This document shows, one piece after another, positions 11,012-21,339 of a stretch of DNA of 26,856 bases. The DNA lies in assembly GCA_036897625.1 (NCBI GenBank), contig JAYMTA010000563.1:1-26856 (forward strand), given 5' to 3'. Each line of letters opens with the position of its first letter. Positions within the stretch are counted from its first letter, which is position 1. The notes beneath the pieces were generated by a model. The model searched no databases. It saw nothing but the letters and a program-made list of their open reading frames with translations, and had not been told where the DNA came from. Origin of the DNA: Pelargonium cotyledonis. Its lineage: Eukaryota; Streptophyta; Magnoliopsida; Geraniales; Geraniaceae. Position numbers and translations under genes: made by a program.

Positions 11012-11937
11012 TAAGTGTTAATTAATTTGTGTATAAAAACAAGAGCTTCACATGACCAAAACCAAATATAATCTTCTTCTTTTTTTGTCCGTTGCGATAA
11101 TTAATTAACCATAGATTCCAATAATTACTACAAATATGTGTTAATTAATTAATAAAATAAAGAACAAATTGTCTTGACATGACATGACCAATTAATAATT
11201 GTTTAATTTGATTATGTATTGGGAAGCATAAACAAATAATTAGCAGGTTCGATACTTTCAGACACGATCCGCTAAAGTCGAGTTACGTCAGCCGCCGAAA
11301 ACGTCACCGTTTAGTCGCTTTCTGTATTTTGATCCCTCATCTCATCACTCACCTACCCATCCACTCCACAGTTGCAGTTATTGATTTGCTATTTTTCTTT
11401 ATTTAAATTGTTGATAAATAATATGGGTTTCAAATTTATATTATTTAAGTTGGATTTTTAATTGTTATGCTTAAAATGTGTGTATTTGTCTAATTCACAT
11501 ATGTCAATCCAAGTTTCGGTAGGATTTGAATCGATTTAGTGGAGAATTTTCAGCATTGTGCGATCAGTTTGAGTTTTACGTCCATAAAGTGCGAGTTCTT
11601 GTATTTCGATCCGCAAATGAGCATTGTTACGTGTTTGAGTTACCTCAAGATTACATCTTTTTGTTCGTTAGTATGTTCTCAAAATGAGTCATAGTTGACC
11701 ATAAAAGTTAATGTTTTTTTATTAACCAAAAGATTGGCTAGTTCGGACTATTGTGTTTAATGTTTGACTTGTTGCATTTCATGACAAATTATATGTTTCT
11801 CTAACATTCTTTTGTTTCAAATAAATATTATTTTACTTTATAGCGAGTTAGTTTTGACCATTAAAGATAACTTAAAAAAAAACTGGTTTATTGACCCATA
11901 ATGAGCTTTAGTTGAACATCGTTACAAGTATATGATT

Positions 11938-12362
11938 TGTTTTTTTCTTTTTTTGTTGAACAACTAAAAAGAAAGAAGAAACTAGCTACTAGCAATGATC
12001 CAGGGCAAAGCTACCCCACGAGCATCCTCTCTAACTAGGTCTGCAACTCTGTCCGGAATCTCCTTGTACCACACCCAATCTCGGGTCTTGTCCCATATTG
12101 GCTAGGCAATCAGCCACTCGATTCCCCTCACGGTAGGTATGCTGGATCACCACTCTTTAATCCCAACTGAGGAGATTCTTAACATCATCAACCAGCGGCT
12201 CTACCTCCCAAGCGACCTCATTATCATCCACGCACAGGCCCACTACCACTGCCGATTTAATAGACACATCCACTAGGCGCCATCATTCCTTCCACGCAAT
12301 GACAAGCCCTTCCCGGAGCGCCATCAACTCAGCTGCAGTAATCGTTCCGTGATTGATGAATT
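11938..12362 (-). mobile_element. LINE remnant: RNase H-like domain plus 3' tail, 5'-truncated
   Basis: The minus strand from about 12350 downward reads as the RNase H-like domain that closes ORF2 of many plant non-LTR retroelements: AAELMALREGL, then SAVVVGLCVDDNEVAWEVEP, PLVDDVKNLLSW, VVIQHTYREGNRVADCLANM, and after a frame change IPDRVADLVREDARGVALP. At least two in-frame stops (one after AWKE, one after LLSWD) and one frameshift (around the GQDPRLG segment) show it is dead. The fragment ends near 11940 in an A-rich tract, as expected for a LINE 3' end, and starts abruptly within the domain, a typical 5' truncation. The RNase H identity is clear from the protein match. The exact ends and any target-site duplication are uncertain. 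Confidence 0.8.
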
Positions 12363-13993
12363 TAGTTGACCATACAGTCCAACATCGTATTTATACTGTT
12401 AACCGATAGGTTGACACACTATATCTCGTGAGCCACTTGGTTCGCAAACTAATCCGAAAAAAAACATCAACAATAATTAAATTAAATGCATCGAAATCTT
12501 TCAAATCATTCTCAATAATCAAACCGTCAGGACGCAGTTAAATTCTCCTACAACTTAAAAAGTACGAACAACTGACAAATATTTTTACTTTCTAAACTCA
12601 CGTACTTCATTAAATTTTATAATATGTTTGATATATAGTATTTTTGAAGCATACTGACATAAATGCAAAAATTGGAGCAATATTTGATACCACATGGCAT
12701 GAGCCACTGTCGTACGACACTAACGTGAGCCGGTGGCAAGGAAACGGAAATACAGTAGTACAATTAGTTATTGGGAAATGGAACGTGAAAGCGACACCGT
12801 ATTGGCTGCAGATTTTGCTCGACGGCGATTGGTAACGGCGGGTGGATCCACCACCGCGGTTCTTTTAACCCCTCCAGCTCGCATTTATTTCGGTTTATGT
12901 TTCGAATATTGTATCGGATTTGCCCCTCGTTTGTCACATTATTTACATTTTGCCCCTTGTTTGTTATTATTGCTACTAATGCATATAATATATTGGCTTT
13001 TATATCTCATGATCATTTAATAGTCTTGGTGACATAAATAATTGTAAATACAATTCAAGTTCAAATACTAGGTACTTTTTATTTTCTTTGCTGTTTACGT
13101 CATGAGATTTATGAGCAGGTCAGTAGACTCGTAGTTTACATCAGATTAATTATCATTCAAGATTTGTTTACAGTTAAATCCTTCACCTCTCTCCAGAAAT
13201 GTGTTGTACGTGAATCAAACGTAAACGCTATTAACGCTCACGCAACCTGTATTGCCAACAACTTCAATATCTTTAGGTAAAAATGAGTAATTTTACCCTC
13301 CTTATTTAACATTCATTTATAGACTATTTCATTGTATGCTAACATTCAATTTGAACACTTGTATATTTTAATTCAAATCACACATGATTACATTAATATA
13401 TTGACATGGATATGATGATAACTTATTTATAAAGACTCAAATAATTCATTTGAAAGAGAAAAATAATTCGTCCAATCATTTTTTAAATAAAAATAATTAT
13501 TTATGCATGATTAATTTACGAGACACCAAAATATGTACTTAGATTTGGTCCCATGTAACCAAATTTTATAATTAAAATGCAATTAAATTATAGTATTATG
13601 TATGTACTATGAGTTGTATAAATTAAGGAAAGTTTGGTTCAAAAACTAAATTAACTATTTTTAGAGCAAAATTACTCAAATTTAATTTTGGTGGTTAGAA
13701 TGGAATATAAATTAATTAAAAGAATGTTAGGGCAAAAAAATAAATAAATATTGCTTTAATTACTGTCTATTTATGAAAGTCAAATCTGTAAATAAATACA
13801 CAACTAGGGGCATTATCGTTAAACTAAATCTCGACGGCATTGCCCGGTAAAAAACCTGTCTGCCCGTTCGTGTAATTCGAAAAAATAAAAATAAAAACAA
13901 TATTTTCATTTTCATCGTTGAAGTAATAAAATTTTCTGTGACATTGTCACTGTATTTGGAAACAACCCAGAAAATCGATCAAATTTCTCGAAT

Positions 13994-14005
13994 TATATAT
14001 AAATA
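13994..14005 (+). promoter_or_regulatory. Candidate TATA box of the USP-kinase gene
   Basis: TATATATAAATA stands about 30-40 bases before a CT-rich stretch (14035-14160, with a CTT run at about 14043-14057) that looks like a plant 5' leader. Transcription would start near 14030. The distance to the coding start, about 1.6 kb, implies leader introns. Confidence 0.4.
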
Positions 14006-14029
14006 TATATGTAGATCATTTTCACTATC

Positions 14030-15653
14030 ATCATCTGAGAGCACTTCTTCTTCTTCTTTTCCTATATACGAAACAGCGTAAGTTTTGTACCAGAAATCGG
14101 GATTTTCGCTAACAAATCTGCGTTCTTCTCTCGCTTTCACTCTCTGTTTCTCTCTCCTTTGGCCAAAATATCCGTACCCATTTGGCGTGTTGGTGCTGGG
14201 TTGATGTGAAAGAACAGAGCCAGAACAAGGAGAAGAAGCTAAAAAGAGTCGCAATCATGATCACTTGTAAGCTGTTTCCATTGGTAGTAGCAGCTGCAAA
14301 AGTTTCTGGTCATTTTACTATTTCTTCTTCTTCTTCTTCTTCGATTTGGGGTTGGTTTTTATTTTTTGTTTTTGTTACTTTATGGTGTGTGGTTGCAGAG
14401 GAAGAAAATTTGTTGTTGAGTTCATCGCTTTCACGTGATTCGAGTTAAGCTCCGATTTGCATTTCAGCATTTTGTTGGGTTTTGGACTGAGAAAAATACC
14501 CATCTGGGGTTTGGTTTCGTCGTCGCCTCGGTCTCTCTCAGGAAGTTGGTTTTGGAGCTCTGTAGTGTTTGGTTTCCGGGAAAAAGTCAGGGAAAGCAAG
14601 GGAAGTTGAGGTTTGGATCTCGAGCCCTTGTGTTTTTTGTCTGTATTTTCAGAGATTTGATAGGAGTTGACTCAGAGTAGGTCTAGAGTATGTGTGAGGC
14701 TCTACTGGTGGAGTGAAATATGATTATGGCATTTTCCATTTTGGTTTCTTCTTCTGGGTCCCTAGTGGTGTTCAATAATTTTCTTGGCAACCAAATAGAG
14801 TGTTTACTGTTTTACTAACTGTTTGTTTTATGTTATGATCAGATTTTGAGTTGATTTTGAGCACTGTGGATATGGTCAAGTGTTGCAGATGCAGAGATGA
14901 TGCGAAATGAAATGAGACATACCAATTACTCACATGTATGTGCTGAGAAAAAAAAAGCTATGAACCCTTTTGCTTCTTTTGTATTATAAGTGATTTGATG
15001 CTATTTGTTTGGGCATATCCGCATATACATGTTGTGGAATCTTTTGTCTACATTTTAGTTGGATCCAAATCACTTCTCTGTTCTAGACTAAACCATTTGA
15101 AGAGGGGGCTCAAAAGCAATGATAGCTTGTGAGTTTTGATATAGACATTGATTGTGGTTGTGTCTACTTTACTGGGTTTTTGTCCCTTTGCAAATTTGTA
15201 TTACATGCCCAATTGTATTGAGATGCTTTTTTGTATAGGCACATCTAGAGGCTAATTTCGAAAGAAATGTGAAAAATGACTTAATTTCTTGCTTTTAGAG
15301 CCAATAGAGTGCATAGATCTTCAAATTTTTGTTACCGTTTTGGGAATATTCATGAATCAGTGAGAGGAACAAGGGAAGGAGAAGGGTAGGAAGAAGGTTT
15401 TTCAGGTTTTTTGAATGGTTTTGTAAATAAAGTGAAAAGGGTCTTGTCACAGAAGTTTCTGCAGCGCCATAGTATGTCGGGTGGGGGGCATGTTTTGTAG
15501 AATCTAATCAGCTGGGGCAGAGTAATAATTCAATTGTTATTGTTGTGTCTCTTCTTATAGGATTGTTTTTCATGCCTTCATAATGAGATGGGTATGATGG
15601 CATTAAAGTGAATCTGTTGAACAAGGAGAGATTTGGTCGTGTTTGTGATGATG
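14030..15653 (+). other. Putative long 5' leader with introns of the USP-kinase gene
   Basis: From about 14030 the composition shifts to CT-rich and moderately GC-rich, then to T-rich intron-like sequence. A plausible first leader intron is 14267-14398 (GTAAGC...TTGCAG). A good acceptor (TTCTTATAG) ends at about 15560, some 90 bases before the coding start, so the last leader exon is probably 15561 onward. The donor paired with it cannot be fixed by eye. A second CTT microsatellite lies at about 14325-14342. Open frames at 14182-14680 overlap these leader exons and may act as uORFs, but I see no protein family in them. Confidence 0.4.
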
Positions 15654-18600
15654 ATGAGTCTAGAAATGGCGGGAGGGAAGCAGGAGAAGGGCTTGGATGC
15701 AGCAGAGAAAGTGGTTGTTGCAATTAAGGCATCCAAGGAAGTTCCTAAGACGGCTCTTGTTTGGGCCTTGACTCATGTTGTTCAACCCGGTGACTGCATT
15801 ACTCTTCTTGTGGTTGTTCCATCACAAAGCTCCGGTATGTTTTCCTTTCCTAGTGTAGACTCATTGATCTTTTGCTGTTTGACCTGTCAAATTTTGGATA
15901 GTTCTTGGTGCTCTGTGTGTTCCTTTATAAAAATTTATAACCTTGCTTTCTTCAGTTTCCTTTAATCCTTGTAAGTGTGAGGAATCTATCCCAGTCTTTG
16001 TTCCTTTGTGGTTTATGGGGTGAAAATGAGAAGAAAGGCTCAATCTTCGACGCTAAAAGCCAACATTGTTGAAGTTGTATCTTCTGTAAGCAGATTTTGT
16101 CATAATGTGTTGGGTTCTTAGCCAGCTCTTTCAGTGTACTGCAACCATTCTCTCACCATTATTTTAACAAAAAATGCCACATCATCTGCCACATGGTGCC
16201 ATGTCAGATGCTGACTGACGAAAAAACAGCTACATTGAAGGATTTGTGTTGTGATTGATGTCTAGCATGTTTGGCTTGACAAGCTTGAAGATGGACGGAT
16301 AGAGAGGCAGGGTGAAGGGATTGTTGCTATAATTTAAGTAGACAAAGAGAGATAGCGGATTTTCTTGGGCAGAGGGCTGGAAAGGTTGTAGTGAGAGCAG
16401 TCTCGCAATTGTGCTGAAACTGAAACAGAGCACCAAACTTAGTTTTGGAGGTTGAGCTTGGAGAAGTAGGGGATGACATATGTCATGGTAGGAAAACATA
16501 GGATCTTTGAGGTAAAGCAAAGAGATGACCTGAATAGGAAGAATTGAGGAAGAAAAAGATACAGAAACGGAGATTTTGAAGGATGGCAGCAAGGATACAA
16601 AACCCTTTTTTGAATTTCATGGATGTATAGTGGGTAGAGGCTGGTGAACACACTAGGATAAGGTGGCTGTTTCTTGAGTCAGCATTTCACATAGTGCGAT
16701 GTGGATGATGATGTGGCACTTTTGCTTACGTACCGTGCATAGTATGTCACTGGGGTAACAAACAATCATGTCTAACATAGAGGTCTAGTCATCATTTAAA
16801 GAACATACTCAAGGGCTAACATGAAAAAATATGTAAGTTTAGAGGTTCCAAAACATTTAACCCAAATATATTCCATTCGAACTACATGCAACTCTCTTCA
16901 TTTTTTCCAGATATTTTTGTTTCCTCAGCATATTCACCCTGAATCACTGTATTTTCAACTGTATTGCTCTTGGAGGATGTAATATTATCTGCATGTAAAC
17001 CGTCTCTTTCTGTCAAATCTTTCTGTTTCGGAAAATTTATTTGTGTTCTTGAGTGTTCTCCAGCATTACATAATAATGAGGGTACCTAAATTGAATATAA
17101 GGTACAAGGCTCTTATATTTATAAGAATTTGTTTCTTAAGGCCTGAACAATTCTATGGATTTTCATATCCAACTATGTGGACCTGTTAGCATAGTTCTTA
17201 CTGATATATATTTTCTTTTTTCAATTCCATATTCTCCAGGGAGAAGATTGTGGGGTTTCCCAAGATTTGCTGGGGACTGTGCCAGTGGTCATCGGAAATC
17301 TAATTTAGGAACAAGCTCTGAGCAGAAAAGTGATATCAGCGATTCTTTCTCCCAGATGATCCTTCAGCTTCATGATGTATATGACCCAAATAAGGTAGAT
17401 TTCTCAAATTTGTGATTTTTCATATTTTTTGAGGTATGTGTGCTTACTAATTGCTAAGGCTATTTTACTCATCCCAATTCTCCTTTACAGATAAATGTGA
17501 AGATTAAAATTGTTTCTGAATCACCTTGTGGATCTGTCTCTGCAGAGGCTAAAAAAGTTCAAGCTAGTTGGGTTGTATTAGACAAGTAATATTTCAATTA
17601 TTTTTCTTTGCTTTTATCTCTTTCATGAAAGATGTAGACAACACACATGCACAATGAAAATGATGGAATAGTGTGGCTCTAGTTAAGCCTTTGTTGTTTG
17701 ATTTCATGATTTAGAGGTTTTTTGATACCTTTTGCAGACACCTCAAACATGAAAAAAAACTCTGCATGGAAGAGTTGCAGTGCAACATCGTGGTCATGAA
17801 GCGTTCCCAGCCAAAAGTTCTTCGCCTGAATTTGGTTGGATCACCAAAGAAGGATCCTGAAGTAGCTGATATGTTACCGTCCGAGGTAGAAGTATCCAAG
17901 AAACATTCTAAAAACAAGAATGATCCTCCTGATTCCATCCGAGGGCCTGTGGTGACTCCAACTAGTAGTCCAGAGCTTGGAACTCCTTTCACGGCTACTG
18001 AAGCTGGAACTTCATCAGTGTCGAGTTCAGATCCGGGAACTTCTCCATTTTTTATCTCAGAAATGAATGGAGAGCTGAAGAAAGATGAATCGTTAATCAT
18101 TAAAGAGAATCTGGATTTGAACGAATCTAGTTCAGACTCGGACAGTGAACATTTTTCAACAGCTTCAGGAAGTTTTAGGTTCCAACCATGGATGACAGAA
18201 TTTCTTAGTTCTCATCGACATTCTGGTCAACATATCAACGAATTCTCACAGAGGTCCAATAGTGATCTATCTCGTGCATCCACAGCCAAAACTTTGCTAG
18301 AGAAGTTCTCGAAACTTGATCGGGAAGATGGAATAGGAATGTCTAACTATAGGCATGAACTAGATTTCAGCGGGAATGTCCGTGAGGCAGTTTCACTATC
18401 AAGGAATGCACCTCCTGGCCCTCCTCCACTATGTTCAATATGCCAACACAAGGCGCCTATCTTTGGAAAACCCCCAAGGTGGTTCAGCTATGCTGAACTG
18501 GAGCTTGCTACTGGTGGATTTTCGCAAGCTAACTTTTTGGCTGAAGGAGGGTTTGGTTCCGTTCATAGAGGGGTACTGCCTGATGGTCAGGCAGTTGCTG

Positions 18601-20494
18601 TCAAGCAGCACAAACTGGCCAGTTCTCAAGGTGATCATGAGTTTTGCTCAGAAGTGGAAGTATTGAGTTGTGCTCAGCACCGAAATGTTGTTATGCTGAT
18701 TGGTTTCTGTATTGAAGACAAAAGAAGATTGCTGGTTTATGAATATATATGCAATGGATCATTGGACTCCCATCTATATGGTAATTTCTTCCATTCCAAG
18801 CATAGATATCTAACACCAACACTGAAGGTTTCTGTTTTAAAGAGGACATGAAAAGAAAACCCAATCTTCCTGAGCATATCATCACGTTTTTACTATTTTC
18901 TACCTTAGCATGCTTATTTGTGGCTAGTAACTGTGTTTAATGGTGTGTTTCAGGACGTCATCGAGAGCCACTGGAGTGGTCTGCAAGGCAAAAAATTGCC
19001 GTAGGAGCAGCTAGGGGGCTGCGATATCTTCATGAAGAGTGCAGAGTTGGTTGTATTGTTCACCGTGACATGCGGCCAAACAATATCCTCATTACTCATG
19101 ATTTTGAGCCTCTGGTATGATTCCAAACCCAATTACTCTGTAGTAGGATGGCTTCATATACAACTTTAAACCTCCAACGTTTGTATATTAGCGTGTTGTA
19201 TCTATTTGAAAGTGCCTTGAGATTTGTTCGTCAATCTCTAGTTCATAGAATAGCAAGTTAAGTGCTATGATCTTAATACAAATTTTGTTTTGTTAGGTTG
19301 GAGACTTTGGCCTGGCAAGGTGGCAACCTGATGGAGACACCGGTGTGGAGACTAGAGTGATAGGGACATTTGGGTAAATCATGAATTCATGCTTTTGGTT
19401 TTTAAAATCTCTAGTTCCTCATGAAATTAGAGATCCTATAAGCTCTTTTTCCTGTGCTATAGTTATTTGGCTCCAGAATATGCTCAAAGTGGCCAAATTA
19501 CTGAAAAGGCTGATGTTTATTCGTTTGGGGTGGTGTTGGTGGAGCTTGTTACCGGAAGAAAAGCTGTCGACCTTAACCGGCCAAGGGGCCAACAATGTCT
19601 CACGGAATGGGTAATGATCTTTACAATTCTAATTACATCTGTTACTTTTTTGTAAGTAGTCTGTTTTTTTGTTCCTCCAGGCTGTGGATTCTTTGTTTTA
19701 TATATCTTACGCTTTCTGACCTGATACAGGCACGGCCTTTATTGGAAGAATACGCCATGGATGAGCTGGTTGACCCACAACTGGGGAACCACTACTCAGA
19801 ACAAGAAGTCTATTGCATGCTACACGCTGCATCACTATGCATACGGAGAGATCCTCATTCTAGGCCTCGAATGTCACAGGTAAAATAAAATCTTTTGAAC
19901 ACGAGGTCCTATACTTTTGGACAGTATCAGTTGACATAGTACAAGAGTGCAATTTTGTTATCAGTTGTAGCCTTCAAGTCACGGCAAGGGTTAGCACAGT
20001 CAAGTCCCGAGCCCTAAAATGTCTCGCGTACTTTTGAACATGAGACACTACTTTTGGACACTCATAAATCTTTCTAAGACCAAACTCATTTTAGAAGTTC
20101 GAAACAAGGAGATGTAAGTTTAGAATCTTGGAAGAACTTGGACTTGCCTTGCGGTTTCTTTGATGCACATGACATGCTGTTTTTGTTGGTAAGTTCTAAG
20201 AACTCTAGTCTTGCTTTTGCTTACCTTGTTTTTTTCTTACGGAAAAAGGTACTTCGCATCCTGGAAGGCGACATGATCATGGACTCAAATTACCCGTCCA
20301 CACCAGGTTATGATGTGGGAAGCCGGAGTGCTAGAATATGGACTGACCATCACAACCACCACCACCACCACCAGCTACAGCATTACAGTGGTCCGTTGAC
20401 GAATGAGTCATTGGAAGGGTTCAATGGGAAGCTATCCTTGGAGGCACAAAAACCTGCTGCTCCTTGGAAACAAGACAAGGAGGGTTTCATGTGA
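15654..20494 (+). CDS. USP-like domain receptor-like cytoplasmic kinase ('inactive protein kinase SELMODRAFT_444075-like' family)
   Basis: Cytoplasmic kinase with no signal peptide or membrane segment. Coding exons are 15654-15834, 17240-17394, 17491-17585, 17738-18780, 18954-19114, 19297-19373, 19463-19610, 19730-19879 and 20249-20494 (2256 nt, 751 aa); all introns are GT-AG. An N-terminal USP/adenine-nucleotide-hydrolase-like domain (about 15-175, [20 protein letters not shown]) is followed by a Ser-rich linker, a small Cys motif CSICQHKAP (376-384) and the kinase domain (about 405-680). The kinase shows Gly-loop AEGGFGSV (412-419), Lys433, helix-C Glu449, HRD (528-530), DFG (548-550) and an APEY motif. 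The first loop glycine is Ala and HRD is followed by Met-Arg, not Leu-Lys. The C-terminus has a His tract (HHNHHHHH, 704-711) and ends with KEGFM. The start at 15654 (MSLEMAGG) matches my recollection of family N-termini; ATGs at 15648 and 15666 are alternatives. Substrates unknown. Confidence 0.92.
16171..16723. mobile_element. Non-autonomous TIR transposon in intron 1 of the kinase gene, about 550 bp
   Basis: Long terminal inverted repeats of about 45 bases lie at 16171-16215 and 16678-16723. The left arm reads TGCCACATCATC...CCACAT...ATGCTGAC, and the right arm gives the same in reverse complement with roughly four in five bases matching. The 460-bp interior has no transposase; on the minus strand it is partly open (16230-16651) with a low-complexity Phe/Ser/Leu-rich product of no recognised family. 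TIR length suggests a Mutator-like or related element, but no 9-base target duplication was confirmed. It lies wholly inside intron 1 (15835-17239), well clear of both splice sites. Confidence 0.6.
19892..20061. repeat. Two diverged direct repeats in kinase intron 8
   Basis: About 32 bases at 19892-19923 (CTTTTGAACACGAGG...ACTTTTGGACA) recur with changes at 20031-20061 (CTTTTGAACATGAGA...ACTTTTGGACA), 139 bases apart. Between them is GC-richer sequence (GTCAAGTCCCGAGCCC) unlike a normal plant intron. This is probably a fragment of a repeat inserted in the 369-base intron (19880-20248). Family not recognised. Confidence 0.4.
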
Positions 20495-21339
20495 AGCTGA
20501 ACTGTAAAGAGCTAGAGCTCAATTTCCTCTATAAGGTACACAGATCATAGAGTAGAAATATATATATGGGCCTTTCGAATATTTTTGTTAGTTTTTTCTC
20601 AAATGCCATCTAGATTTTGGTCCTGTATAGTGGTAGTAGGGATAGTGAGGTTGTGTAATATTTTTTGAGGGGAAAAAGAGGAAAAGTTGTAGTAGACTCA
20701 CTCACTGTGATATCAATTATCAAATGGTCTTAGTATAATGGTATTCAACTTTATAACTACTTATTCATATCAAGTTTGTTGAACAGGATCATGCAGTCAT
20801 GTTGGGCAACAATTTCACATCCCAATGGCCAATTTTGTGGGTTTGGTTCATGAATTTCAAACATAAAGATTATTTAAATGTATTAACCATCTCAACAAGA
20901 GGTGACAATTCATATTGATAAACAGTAATCTAAATTCTACATTTACACAAACGCGGATAAATTAAATCTAAGTCCACTTAAATTCAATCATATCCATGTC
21001 TTGTCACAACTATTTATCCAAAATTAAATGCCCTAAAAACAATCACATTAAGCTTTTACATTTCTTAAAGAAACTTCCAAGATTGCTTCATAATTCAAAT
21101 ATTGAATACAATGTTCCTACATTAGCTAAATAACTTGAAAATTTGTTAGTTACCTGTCACTAACCTTTCCCAATATATGGCAACAGAGTAGGGAACAACT
21201 ATGAAAGAAATCAGTGCCTAGAAATTTACATATGATTTCAAGAATCTTCAAGATTTGCATGTAAACTCAAACCTTGATAATGTGATTGCTGAGGATTCAG
21301 CTGCAGCACAATTGGAATGAAGCTATCCATTGTAAGCAG
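20495..21339. other. Convergent intergenic region: 3' ends of kinase (+) and RRM (-) genes
   Basis: The 845 bases between the two stop codons must contain both 3' untranslated regions. The stretch is AT-rich, has no long open frame and no recognisable repeat. No single clear polyadenylation signal stands out on either strand. I see nothing else in it. Confidence 0.5.

Larger units (their letters stand above)
7706..13990. other. Gene-poor AT-rich spacer
   Basis: About 6.3 kb between the ABCC8-like stop and the putative kinase promoter. Recognisable contents are a dispersed repeat (8025-8160), a TIR element (10348-11011) and a LINE RNase H remnant (about 11940-12360). A pair of short direct copies of TTTGCCCCT-GTTTGT lies near 12919 and 12952. 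Open frames at 8579-9142 and 12644-13020 are short, AT-driven or without family resemblance, and I do not call them genes. A GC-richer patch at about 12690-12900 has no match I recognise. The remaining stretches (8161-10347 and 13020-13990) are A/T-rich with nothing identifiable. Confidence 0.55.

Noticed and set aside
12900-12970. Duplicated TTTGCCCCT-GTTTGT words
   Set aside because: Two 15-base near-copies alone do not define an element; no matching ends around them.
12644-13020. Two overlapping plus-strand open frames with moderate GC
   Set aside because: No recognisable domain, frames overlap each other, and the second becomes hydrophobic low complexity; could be a gene relic but unsupported.
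13979-14680. Open frames on both strands around the presumed kinase leader
   Set aside because: They coincide with CT-rich leader and intron-like sequence and resemble no protein family; uORF activity cannot be judged here.
16230-16651. Minus-strand open frames of 120 and 70 codons inside kinase intron 1
   Set aside because: They lie within the TIR element, overlap in different frames, and are Phe/Ser/Leu-rich without motif.
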